Of a stretch of DNA of 64,000 bases, positions 33,257 to 41,164 are shown in pieces (the stretch's first letter is position 1; every line of letters starts with the position of its first letter). The notes under the pieces were generated by a model. It was not told where the DNA came from. It made no database searches and worked only from the letters and a program-made list of their open reading frames with translations. Source of the stretch: Streptomyces sp. CA-210063 (GTDB lineage: Bacteria > Actinomycetota > Actinomycetes > Streptomycetales > Streptomycetaceae); contig NZ_CP102512.1 of assembly GCF_024612015.1 (NCBI RefSeq), positions 7,378,001 to 7,442,000 on the forward strand, in the 5' to 3' direction. Both the position numbers and the translations under genes were made by a program.

Positions 33257-34150
33257 GTGGCCCGCACCGCCGCCCCCCGCATCGCCGTCGCCACCTACGA
33301 CCCCGGGCCGGAGACGAGTGCCGACCGGGATCTGCCGGTGCTGGTGCGGGCGCTGGGGGAGGCCGGGGCCGACGCGGCGGCCGTGCACTGGGACGACCCG
33401 GCGGCCGACTGGGCCGGCTACGACCTCGTCGTCATCCGGTCCACCTGGGACTACAGCTGGCGCGCGGCCGAGTTCGTCGCCTGGGCGGAGAAGGCCGACA
33501 AGGCCACCCGGCTCGCCAACCCGGCCCAGGTCGTGCGCTGGAACACCGACAAGCGGTACATCGGGGATCTCGCCCGGGCCGGCGTGCCGGTCGTGCCGAC
33601 GGCCTATCTCGCGCCGGGCGCCCCCGTGGAGCTTCCGGGGGCGCACGAGTACGTTGTGAAGCCCACCTCCGGCGCGGGCGCCCGGTTCGCCGCCCGTTAC
33701 ACCCCCGAGCAGCGGGAGACCGCCGTACGGCATGTCGAGCGGATGCGTGCCGAGGGGCTCACCGCGATGGTGCAGCCGTTCGTGGCGAGCATCGACACCG
33801 ACGGTGAGCGGGCCCTGCAGTTCTTCGGGGGCCGGCTGCTGCACGCCAGCCGCAAGGGGGCTGTGCTCGCGCCCGGCACCGCGTACGACGCCGACAAGAT
33901 CGCCCACCCGGACCTGGAGCCCTGGACCCCGACCGAGGCCGAACTCGCCGTCGCCGAGCGGGCGTTGGCCGCCGTACCGGGTGAGCACGAGCTGCTGTAC
34001 GCGCGCGTCGACCTCGTCACCGGGGACGACGGGCAGCCGTGGGTGATGGAGCTGGAGCTCGTCGAGCCCAACCTCTTCCTGCGGCTGCACCCGGCTTCGC
34101 TGCCCCGCGTGGTCGAGGCGATCCTGGCGGCGGCAGCGGCCGACGGCTGA
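33257..34150 (+). CDS. ATP-grasp domain protein
   Basis: This 297-residue protein starts at GTG 33257 with GGAG upstream. It has an ATP-grasp fold with VVKPTSGAGARFAARY as the nucleotide-binding strand-loop, VQPFVASIDTDGERAL and the metal-binding end VMELELVEPNLFLRL (E-x-N). The N-terminal RIAVATYDPG and VIRSTWDYSWRAAEFV segments match carboxylate-amine ligases that make amide or peptide bonds. No partner biosynthetic genes are visible. A standalone ligase making a small amino-acid derivative is likely; the substrate is unknown. Confidence 0.85.
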   Translation: MARTAAPRIAVATYDPGPETSADRDLPVLVRALGEAGADAAAVHWDDPAADWAGYDLVVIRSTWDYSWRAAEFVAWAEKADKATRLANPAQVVRWNTDKRYIGDLARAGVPVVPTAYLAPGAPVELPGAHEYVVKPTSGAGARFAARYTPEQRETAVRHVERMRAEGLTAMVQPFVASIDTDGERALQFFGGRLLHASRKGAVLAPGTAYDADKIAHPDLEPWTPTEAELAVAERALAAVPGEHELLYARVDLVTGDDGQPWVMELELVEPNLFLRLHPASLPRVVEAILAAAAADG

Positions 34151-34265
34151 CACAAGCACCTCCTCACCCGAAGAGGCGGGAAATCCACGAAGCGCGCGTC
34201 CCGCCCGTGCCCGCTGCCTACCCTTCGGGGTTACAACAGCGCGTACGGGAACCACAACTGAGGGC

Positions 34266-36743
34266 GTGACCAGGGTCGTGGGCGGATCGGAGTCGCGGCG
34301 CACTTCCGGTTTCCCGGCGGAGCTGACGAGCTTCGTGGGGCGACGGGACGAGGCGGCGGATGTCAGACGGTTGTTGTCGGCGGGCAGACTGCTGACGCTG
34401 ACGGGACCCGGCGGGGTGGGCAAGACCCGGCTCGCCGGGCATGTGGCGGGACAGGTCGCACGGGCCTTCCCGGACGGCGTGTGGCTCGTACCGCTGGCCG
34501 CGCTGCGCGACGAGGCGTTCGTCCCGCACGCCGTGAACGACGCGCTCGGCGTCCGCAACGAGACCGTACGGCCCCCGCTGGAGATCCTCGTCGACCATCT
34601 GCGCGAGCGGCGGTTACTGATCGTCCTCGACAACTGCGAGCATCTGCTGCGCAGTTGCGCGGTCCTCGCGGGGACCGTGCTGGCGTCCACCGAGGGCGTA
34701 CGGATCCTCGCCACCAGCCGGCACCGGCTCGGGCTGGCCGGGGAGCAGCTCTTCGAGGTGCCGCCGCTGCCCGCGCCCGCGCCGGAGGAGCTGAGCCCGT
34801 CGGCGGTCGAGTCCTTCCCCGCGCTGCGGCTGTTCGCCGACCGGGCGGCGGCCGTGGTCCCCGGCTTCACCGTCGGCGAGGGCAACCAGCAGGCCGTGGC
34901 CCGGCTCTGCCGACGCCTCGACGGACTGCCGCTGGCCATCGAGCTGGCGGCGGTACGGGTGCGCGCCCTCGGCGTGGACCAGCTCGTCGAACGCCTCGAC
35001 GACCGCTACCAACTCCTCACCGGCGGCAGCCCGACCTCCGCGCCCCGCCACCGCACCCTGCGCTCCGCCGTCGACTGGAGCCATGAACTGTGCACCCCGC
35101 AGGAGCAGTTGGTGTGGGCGTGGTTGTCGGTGTTCGTCGGCGGCTTCGACCTGGCCGCCGCCGAGGCCGTCTGCGCCGGGGAGGACATCGATGCGGGCGC
35201 CGTCCTGGACGCCGTCGCCGGGCTCGTCGACAAGTCGGTGCTCGTCCGCGAGGAGCACGCCGGCCACGTCCGCTACCGGCTGCTGGTCTCCCTGCGCGAC
35301 TACGGGCTGGAGAAACTGCACGACCTGGGCGAGGCGACCGATGCCCGGCGGCGCCACCGGGACCACTTCGCGCGCCTCGGCGCCGAGTACGAGCAGGCCT
35401 GGTTCGGCCCCGACCAGGCGGAGATCACCGAACGGGTCCGCATCGACCAGGACAACTTCCGGGCCGCGCTGGACTTCTGCCTCACCACCCCCGGCGAGGC
35501 CCAGCACGGGCTGCGGCTGGCCGCCGGCCTGTGGTTCCACTGGGCCGCGGGCGGCATCTGGGGCGAGGGCCGCCACTGGATGGACGGCGCCCTGCGCGCC
35601 GGGGCCCGGCCGGACGAGGCACTGACCCGGGCTCTGTGGGCGGGCGCCCTGACCTCGCTGGTCCACAGCCGCTCGGCCGCCGTCCTGGCCGGCCTCGACC
35701 CGGTGCACACCGCGGCCGTCGCCGACAAGGAACTCCCGGTCCCCGCGCCCCCGCCCGTGTCGACCGGCGCCCTCGGCCCGGGCCGGGCCCGCGCCTGCAC
35801 CGCCTTCGTCGTCCTCACCCGCGTCGAACTGGCCTGCACCCTCGTCAGCCGGGGCCGCGCGGCGGAGGCGATCCCGCTGTGCGCCGAGGCCGTCGCCCTC
35901 TGCGAGGCCCACGGCGAACAGTGGGCCCGGTCCTGGGCGCTGCGCACCCTCGCCCTCGCGCACTGGTCGGCCGGGCAGTACGACCGCGCCGCCGACCATG
36001 CCCGCGCCTGCCTCCGGCTGCCGTACACCGTGCGCCAGCACCAGAGCCTCGCCCGCACCCTCGACCTGCTCGCCGCCGCCGAGGCCCTGGCGGGCGACGC
36101 CGAGCGGGCCGGCGTCCTGCGCGGCGCCGCCGACCGCATCTGGCACGACATCGGCGGCAACCCCATGGACCCCCTCCAGCCGGGCCGCCCCCGCGCCGCC
36201 GAACAGCACGCCCGCCGCACCCTCGGCGACCACGCCTACGCCCAGGCCCACCGCCGCGGCGGCTGCCTGTCACCGGAGGAGGCGGTCGCGTACGCCCTGG
36301 GCGAGCTGCGGGAGGGGTCTGCCTCCGGGGTGCGTACGGGTGCCGGGTCCGGCGTGCGCACGGGTGCCGGAGGCGGGGTACGTACGGGTGCCGCGCCCGG
36401 CGCGCCTACGGGCGCCTCGTCCGCCGTACGCGCGAGTGCCTCCTCGGCCGGACGAGCGGGCGCCGCCTCGGTCGCGCGGGACGGCGCCGCCCCGGCCGGG
36501 AGTGTCGCGGGCGCGACCCCGGCGGTGAGCCCCGATCCCCTCCCCGACCCGGTCCCGCTCACCCGGCGTGAACTCCAGGTCGCGGCCCTCGTCGCCCAGG
36601 GCCGCACCAACAAGCAGATCGCCGACCACCTCGTCATCGCCCGCCGCACCGCCGAGGGCCACGTCGAACGCATCCTGGTGAAGCTGGGCTTCCACAACCG
36701 CAGCCAGGTGGCGGCCTGGTTCAGCGCGCGGCCGGGGCCCTAG
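34266..36743 (+). CDS. STAND ATPase transcriptional regulator with LuxR-type HTH
   Basis: This 825-residue protein starts at GTG 34266. Residues 10-290 are an AAA/NB-ARC ATPase with P-loop LTGPGGVGKTRL and Walker B LLIVLDNCEHLLRSC, the typical signatures of AfsR/LAL-type regulators. Residues about 300-680 contain TPR-like helices (AEAIPLCAEAVALCEAHGEQ). A low-complexity linker of 8-residue repeats fills about 688-743. The C-terminus is a LuxR helix-turn-helix with LTRRELQVAALVAQGRTNKQ followed by IADHLVIARRTAEGHV. It is likely an ATP-dependent activator for secondary metabolism or stress. The 3' end overlaps the convergent MEDS-STAS gene by 23 bases. Confidence 0.87.
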   Translation: MTRVVGGSESRRTSGFPAELTSFVGRRDEAADVRRLLSAGRLLTLTGPGGVGKTRLAGHVAGQVARAFPDGVWLVPLAALRDEAFVPHAVNDALGVRNETVRPPLEILVDHLRERRLLIVLDNCEHLLRSCAVLAGTVLASTEGVRILATSRHRLGLAGEQLFEVPPLPAPAPEELSPSAVESFPALRLFADRAAAVVPGFTVGEGNQQAVARLCRRLDGLPLAIELAAVRVRALGVDQLVERLDDRYQLLTGGSPTSAPRHRTLRSAVDWSHELCTPQEQLVWAWLSVFVGGFDLAAAEAVCAGEDIDAGAVLDAVAGLVDKSVLVREEHAGHVRYRLLVSLRDYGLEKLHDLGEATDARRRHRDHFARLGAEYEQAWFGPDQAEITERVRIDQDNFRAALDFCLTTPGEAQHGLRLAAGLWFHWAAGGIWGEGRHWMDGALRAGARPDEALTRALWAGALTSLVHSRSAAVLAGLDPVHTAAVADKELPVPAPPPVSTGALGPGRARACTAFVVLTRVELACTLVSRGRAAEAIPLCAEAVALCEAHGEQWARSWALRTLALAHWSAGQYDRAADHARACLRLPYTVRQHQSLARTLDLLAAAEALAGDAERAGVLRGAADRIWHDIGGNPMDPLQPGRPRAAEQHARRTLGDHAYAQAHRRGGCLSPEEAVAYALGELREGSASGVRTGAGSGVRTGAGGGVRTGAAPGAPTGASSAVRASASSAGRAGAASVARDGAAPAGSVAGATPAVSPDPLPDPVPLTRRELQVAALVAQGRTNKQIADHLVIARRTAEGHVERILVKLGFHNRSQVAAWFSARPGP
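36327..36494 (+). repeat. 24-base tandem repeat coding an 8-residue linker repeat
   Basis: Seven units of 24 bases encode GVRTGAGS, GVRTGAGG, GVRTGAAP, GAPTGASS and similar. The unit decays to the right. It lies between the TPR-like part and the LuxR helix-turn-helix, so it is a flexible linker that may vary in length by slippage. Confidence 0.85.
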
Positions 36744-37650
36744 GGCCCGCCTCGTCTCCCTCCACACTGACCACCAGCTGGGGCACTTCACCGGCGCCCA
36801 GCTGTTCCAGGACCAGCCCCAGCAGTTCGCCGCAGCGGACGGTGACCTCGCTGCCGGCCGGGAGGGAGGCGGCGAGGCTGATCAGCTGCCAGGCGCAGTG
36901 GGCCTCCATGAAGCACAGATCACGCAGGTCGAGGACGAAGTGGCTGGGGCCGGAGTCGTCACGGTGCTCCAGTGCCTCGCGCAGGGCCTCGACGAACTCC
37001 GTCCGGGTGCTCAGCTCGGCGGTACCGGCGATCCGGCCGCCGTCCGGGGTCTCGGTGACCTCCAGGGAGTCGAGGCGTTCCATGACCCGCAGCGGGTGGA
37101 CCTTGCTGACGCGGGCCGTGAGGTCGTCGTCGAAGCGTTGTCGGTCGTACCAGCAGATCGCGGTGAACAGCGGGTTCGCGAACAGCGGCGCCACGGACGC
37201 CTCGTAGTCCAGCAGTCGGTCGTGGCCGAGGTTGACGCGGGGCGCCCAGCTCATGTCGGCGGTGATCCGCAGCCCCGCCCAGCCCTCGTCGAGGGCGCGG
37301 TCGACCTCGGCGGCGTACGCGTCGATCGTGCGCTGCTCCTGGAAACGGCCGTCGGGGACGTAGATCTCCGTGTTGCGCTTGAGGGACAGCTGACCGTCGG
37401 CCCGCGCCGCCACGACCTGCCCGCTGCCCCGGTCCAACAGGGAGACCATCTCGTCGTCGGTCAGGTCCTCCGGGTCCATGACGAGGAGGACCTTCTCCCC
37501 GCGCGCCAGACTCGTCCGCGTGTACGCCGTGAACACCTTCCACGGCGACTCCCCGGCCCCCTCGATGTCCCCCGGGCCCATACACGCGTGATCCCCCAAC
37601 CGCAGCCGCTCGAGGGGCACGGTTCGCTCCGCGGGGTGCTGGGTCGTCAT
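36721..37650 (-). CDS. MEDS-STAS anti-sigma-antagonist-type protein
   Basis: This 309-residue protein has an N-terminal MEDS (DcmR-like sensory) domain at about 1-190, marked by LGDHACMGPGDIEGAGESPW and YVPDGRFQEQRTIDAYAAEV. A C-terminal STAS domain at about 205-300 contains HFVLDLRDLCFMEAHCAWQL, where the usual phosphorylatable Ser of SpoIIAA-like proteins appears as Met/Glu. It may link a small-molecule signal to a sigma-factor cascade. The start is ATG 37650 after GGAAGG. It is convergent with the STAND regulator and overlaps it by 23 bases. Confidence 0.85.
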   Translation of the reverse strand: MTTQHPAERTVPLERLRLGDHACMGPGDIEGAGESPWKVFTAYTRTSLARGEKVLLVMDPEDLTDDEMVSLLDRGSGQVVAARADGQLSLKRNTEIYVPDGRFQEQRTIDAYAAEVDRALDEGWAGLRITADMSWAPRVNLGHDRLLDYEASVAPLFANPLFTAICWYDRQRFDDDLTARVSKVHPLRVMERLDSLEVTETPDGGRIAGTAELSTRTEFVEALREALEHRDDSGPSHFVLDLRDLCFMEAHCAWQLISLAASLPAGSEVTVRCGELLGLVLEQLGAGEVPQLVVSVEGDEAGPRAPAAR

Positions 37651-37823
37651 CGGGGGTGCCTTCCGTGAGGATCAGGACTCTGCACGGACAGTAGGCCCAT
37701 GGGCGGTGCCAACGGCCGGATGACCGCCAATCTTCTGCTTGGGCGGCTTTTGGGACCGGTTGGAGACAAGGCTGATCGATAGCGTGCGTGACCTGACGGG
37801 GTACAACCAGGTGTTGTGAGCTC

Positions 37824-38429
37824 TCAGGCGACCCGCTGCAACAACCCCCACGTGAACTCGGCGACACACTCCCGCCGCACCCCCTCCCTGTCAGGCGCGA
37901 CGAACGCCAGCCCCCACCGAGTAGGCGCCGTCCCCTCCAACGGCCGCGCCGGCGCGAACGCCCGCGCCACCTCATCCACCGTGCAGGACCAGGGCGTCAG
38001 GTCCTCCAGGACGCGCAGCTCAGGCCCGGGCGCCCCCGGAGCCCGCACCAGCCACTCGTTCCACACCGCCCCGTTCGGCGCGAGCAACACCTCGAAGCGG
38101 AGGTCCGGCCACAACGGCACCGGCCACCACCACGCCTCGCACTCCAGATCACCGATCTTCCGGGGCGTCACCGACTCCGGCGCGCCCAGAACCGACCGGT
38201 ACCGGGAGGCCGATCCCCGCGCCCGGGGCGACCGCACCATCGCCTGCCACCGCTTGTTCGCCTCGCGCATCTCCGCGATCGAGACGCCCAGCTCACGGCG
38301 GGCGTCCTCGACGAGCTCCGGATTGTGGTCGGCCATACGCCGCAGCAGCACGAGCTGGAAGTCGAGCGGTGTGAAGGGACCGGAGGGCTTATCGGGACGG
38401 GGGCGCTTCGCGGAGGGCATGCGGTCCAT
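37824..38429 (-). CDS. Conserved unknown protein
   Basis: This protein has about 201 residues from ATG 38429 (ATG 38420 is the alternative; neither has a clear ribosome site). It contains helix-rich PLDFQLVLLRRMADHNPELV, a Trp-rich strand ECEAWWWPVPLWPDLRFEVL and a compact C-terminal domain ending in FTWGLLQRVA. I recognise no family. Its 5' end overlaps the FkbM stop by about 40 bases, so it is probably the last gene of the glycan operon. Confidence 0.7.
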   Translation of the reverse strand: MDRMPSAKRPRPDKPSGPFTPLDFQLVLLRRMADHNPELVEDARRELGVSIAEMREANKRWQAMVRSPRARGSASRYRSVLGAPESVTPRKIGDLECEAWWWPVPLWPDLRFEVLLAPNGAVWNEWLVRAPGAPGPELRVLEDLTPWSCTVDEVARAFAPARPLEGTAPTRWGLAFVAPDREGVRRECVAEFTWGLLQRVA

Positions 38430-39240
38430 GGTCGCGTACGGCACCGGACGCGGGGCCGCGGCCACCGGCCCCCTCACCCGGCCGGCGCCCGTCCGGCAGG
38501 AACAGCACCGAGTTCACGTACCGAGGCCCGGCGAACGGCAGGACCCGGCGCAGCAGCCCCTTCGACGCCACATACGACGTACGCGCCTGGTGGGCCTCCA
38601 GCGCGGCCGGGACGAGGGGGAGCCAGGTCCAGGCGGGAAGGACCCAGCCGGCGTAGCCGAGACCGGCGAGGAGGTCGACGACCGGGGCGATCGGCTGGAT
38701 ACGGGACTCCAGTTCGACGAAGAGGGCCGGCCGGTCGCGGACGAGGAGGCCGGACGCGCCGCGCAGGACGGCCAGTTCGTTGCCGTCCACGTCGATCTTG
38801 ATGAAGCCGACGTCGGTGAGGCCGAGCCCGTCGAGGGTGACGCAGCGGACGTCCAGCGCGCGGGCGTGGATGTCCCGGCGGACCAGGGACGACACACCCC
38901 GCTCGCCGTCGTCGCCCGACGGCAGCCAGAGCCGGGCGGTACCCGGGTGGTCGGAGGCGGCGGCCTGGACGACACGGACGTTGGCGGGAGCCGCAGAGGT
39001 GAGCAGCCGGGCCAGCCGGGGCACCGGCTCGACGGTCACCACGCGCCCGGCTCGTCTCGACAGCCGCCGCGTCCAGGGGCCGTACCAGCCGCCGACGTCC
39101 ACCGCCGTCCCGCACCCCGGCGGGCACAGCTCGTCGAGCCGGGCCAGTTCCGGTTCGAAACGCGGATAGACGAGCCGGGCGGTCGCGGCGATCAGCCGCT
39201 CCGGGAGGAGCGGTGCGAGCCGCGCGGCGAGCGTGGTCAT
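38389..39240 (-). CDS. FkbM-family methyltransferase
   Basis: This 283-residue protein starts at ATG 39240, overlapping the Trm112-like stop by ATGA. SAM-binding motif I is TAVDVGGWYGPWT; motif II-like VVTVEPVPRLARLL and the FkbM-specific VGFIKIDVDGNELAVLRGA are present. FkbM enzymes methylate hydroxyls of sugars and polyketides. The eight co-translated genes around it suggest the target is a surface glycan. The first about 30 residues are a hydrophobic helix (LAARLAPLLPERLIAATARL), possibly membrane associated. Confidence 0.85.
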   Translation of the reverse strand: MTTLAARLAPLLPERLIAATARLVYPRFEPELARLDELCPPGCGTAVDVGGWYGPWTRRLSRRAGRVVTVEPVPRLARLLTSAAPANVRVVQAAASDHPGTARLWLPSGDDGERGVSSLVRRDIHARALDVRCVTLDGLGLTDVGFIKIDVDGNELAVLRGASGLLVRDRPALFVELESRIQPIAPVVDLLAGLGYAGWVLPAWTWLPLVPAALEAHQARTSYVASKGLLRRVLPFAGPRYVNSVLFLPDGRRPGEGAGGRGPASGAVRDHGPHALREAPPSR

Positions 39241-39476
39241 GAGCCCATCCTCTTCAGGAGTTCCTCGTGCTCGTCCTCCGTCACCTGCTCGCCCGAGGAC
39301 GGCAGCAGTTGCGGAATGCCGTCGACGATCGGGTAACGGCGGTGCAGCCGCGGGTTGTAGAGCGACTCCGGCGCCTGGGAGGTGTCCGGTCGCTCCTCCT
39401 CGTGGACCACCAGATGCAGCGGCCCCTTGTCCAGCGGGCACGCCAGGATCCGGAGCAACGGGTCGTCGGGGTTCAT
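39237..39476 (-). CDS. Trm112-family protein
   Basis: This 79-residue protein shows the Trm112 pattern: LLRILACPLDKGPLHLVV at the start and YNPRLHRRYPIVDGIPQLLP near the middle. Trm112-like proteins activate and stabilise methyltransferases as small partners. It sits between the EamA transporter and the FkbM methyltransferase, with ATGA overlaps on both sides, and is a natural partner for one of the three methyltransferases of this operon. Only one Cys is present in the usual zinc-binding region, so the zinc site is probably lost. Confidence 0.85.
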   Translation of the reverse strand: MNPDDPLLRILACPLDKGPLHLVVHEEERPDTSQAPESLYNPRLHRRYPIVDGIPQLLPSSGEQVTEDEHEELLKRMGS

Positions 39477-40405
39477 GGAGGGGTCAACTCCTTGGCAGCT
39501 GGGGAGGGTTGGGGTTCGGATGGCGGCGGTGGGTTGTCGTGCTTGGGCATGCTCAGCAGTACGGCGACCGCCAGCACCGTGCCCGACAGCCGCAGCGCCA
39601 GCCGCAGCGGATCGTCGGGCAGCGACTCGCCGAACGACAGCGTGCCGAGCACCGCCGTGAACAGAGAGGTCACCGTCGTACAGACCGGCACGATCAGCGA
39701 GGCCCGGCAGCGCTGGAGCGCCGCCTGGGACATCACCAGGCCGAACGCGCCGGTGAAGAGAAGGAGATAGGGATACGGGGAGCGCAGCAGCCCGACGACC
39801 GCGTCCCCGAGGCCACTGGTGGTCAGATGGCTCGACACGCCCTTGATCGCGAGCGAGCTGACGCCGTACAGCAGACCCACCGCCACGCCGTACTCGACGC
39901 CCGTGGTCGGCAGCCGGTGCCGGTGCCGGGCGCGCCGCTCGGCGGACCGGTACAGCCCCACTCCCGCCGCCAGCGCCGGCAGACAGATCGTCAGGACCAG
40001 CGCGTACGGCGCCTCGCGGCTGACCGTGTCGGAGCCCTCGTCCAGCGACAGCACCACCATCAGCAGGGCGGCGAGGATGGCCCCGAGGGCATACCGCTCC
40101 CGGCCCGTCGTCTCCTCGCCGAGCAGCCGCGCCGAGAGCAGGACCAGCAGGACGAGCCCCGAGACGAAGATGCCCTGGGCGGCGGCGATCGGCAGTGTCC
40201 GGTACACGGCCAGCTGCGCGGCGAACCCGGCGGCCAGCGACAGCGAGCCCGCGATCCACAGCGGGCTGCCGACGACCAGCCGCAGCAGCTTCACCGGCTC
40301 CCGGACCGTCACCTGCGGCATCGCGGTGAGGGCCCGTTTCTCCAGGACGAATCCGGTGCTGTACAGCGCGTTCGCCAACAGGGCCGCGGCCACTCCCCAC
40401 CACAT
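39473..40405 (-). CDS. EamA/DMT-family membrane transporter
   Basis: This 310-residue protein has about ten hydrophobic segments in two repeats of five, typical of the drug/metabolite transporter superfamily. Segments include WWGVAAALLANALYSTGFVL, GIFVSGLVLLVLLSARLL, LGAILAALLMVVLSL and SLFTAVLGTLSFGESL. It could move a glycan precursor, a nucleotide sugar or lipid across the membrane. It is coupled by ATGA to the Trm112-like gene and lies three bases after the methyltransferase gene. The C-terminal tail is Pro-rich. Confidence 0.85.
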   Translation of the reverse strand: MWWGVAAALLANALYSTGFVLEKRALTAMPQVTVREPVKLLRLVVGSPLWIAGSLSLAAGFAAQLAVYRTLPIAAAQGIFVSGLVLLVLLSARLLGEETTGRERYALGAILAALLMVVLSLDEGSDTVSREAPYALVLTICLPALAAGVGLYRSAERRARHRHRLPTTGVEYGVAVGLLYGVSSLAIKGVSSHLTTSGLGDAVVGLLRSPYPYLLLFTGAFGLVMSQAALQRCRASLIVPVCTTVTSLFTAVLGTLSFGESLPDDPLRLALRLSGTVLAVAVLLSMPKHDNPPPPSEPQPSPAAKELTPP

Positions 40406-40408
40406 CGC

Positions 40409-41164
40409 CTACGTCCTCCGCGCGTGCAGCAGCAGGATCGACGCCGCCGACGGGGCCGCACAGGCCAGCCGGTCCAGCGGACGCAACGGACGCGGTACGC
40501 CGTGGAAGGGCGCCCCGCGCAGCCGTACGACCTCGAAGCCCGACGCGGCCACGAACTCACGCAGCGCGCGGGCGGTGTAGAGCCGCAGATGCCCCACGAC
40601 CTCCGTCCCGGGGCGGCCGTGGATACCGCGCAGGCTCACCTCCGAGAACACCGGCTGGACGCCCGCGAGCAGCAGGGCGCGGTTGTACCAGGCGGCGAGA
40701 TTGGGTGTCGACAGCATCAGATGGCCGCCGGGGCGCAGGACGCGGTGGATCTCGTCGAGGGCCGAATCCGGGTCGACCAGGTGCTCGATGACCTCGCTGA
40801 ACAGGACGGCGTCGGCGGACTCCGACCTGAACGGCAGTCCGCCGTCGGCCAGTTCACCGCGGATCGCGTACGGGACGCGGGTGCGGGCGCGTCTGAGGGC
40901 GTCCTGGGACCAGTCGACGCCGATGATGCGGTGGCCGGTGAGGAGGGGGGCGGCGGTGGCCGCGGCGGTGCCGTCGCCGCAGCCGATGTCGAGGACGGTG
41001 CTTGTGTGCCGCGTGGCCGGGCCCAGTGCCTCCGCCAGCATGCGGGCCTGGGCGAGGCTGCGGGGGGTGCCGGAGGCGACGGGGACGGAGGGGTCCTCGT
41101 AGAAGTCCCGAAGTCCCTTTCGGCGTACGTGGTTCGGTGTGTCGGTGGATGTGGTGGTCGGCAT
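40409..41164 (-). CDS. Class I SAM-dependent methyltransferase
   Basis: This 251-residue protein has motif I VLDIGCGDGTAAA, motif II RIIGVDWSQDALRRA, and motif III AVLFSEVIEHLVDPDSALDE with the UbiE/COQ5-like layout LRPGGHLMLSTPN. It lacks a signal peptide. Its ATG shares one base with the stop of the condensation-fold gene (TGATG), so the two are tightly coupled. The target is probably a sugar or acyl group of the glycan made by the same operon. Confidence 0.88.
   Translation of the reverse strand: MPTTTSTDTPNHVRRKGLRDFYEDPSVPVASGTPRSLAQARMLAEALGPATRHTSTVLDIGCGDGTAAATAAPLLTGHRIIGVDWSQDALRRARTRVPYAIRGELADGGLPFRSESADAVLFSEVIEHLVDPDSALDEIHRVLRPGGHLMLSTPNLAAWYNRALLLAGVQPVFSEVSLRGIHGRPGTEVVGHLRLYTARALREFVAASGFEVVRLRGAPFHGVPRPLRPLDRLACAAPSAASILLLHARRT

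Noticed and set aside
36721..36743. Frameshift at the STAND regulator end
   Set aside because: The 23-base convergent overlap is ordinary; both genes have complete C-terminal domains.
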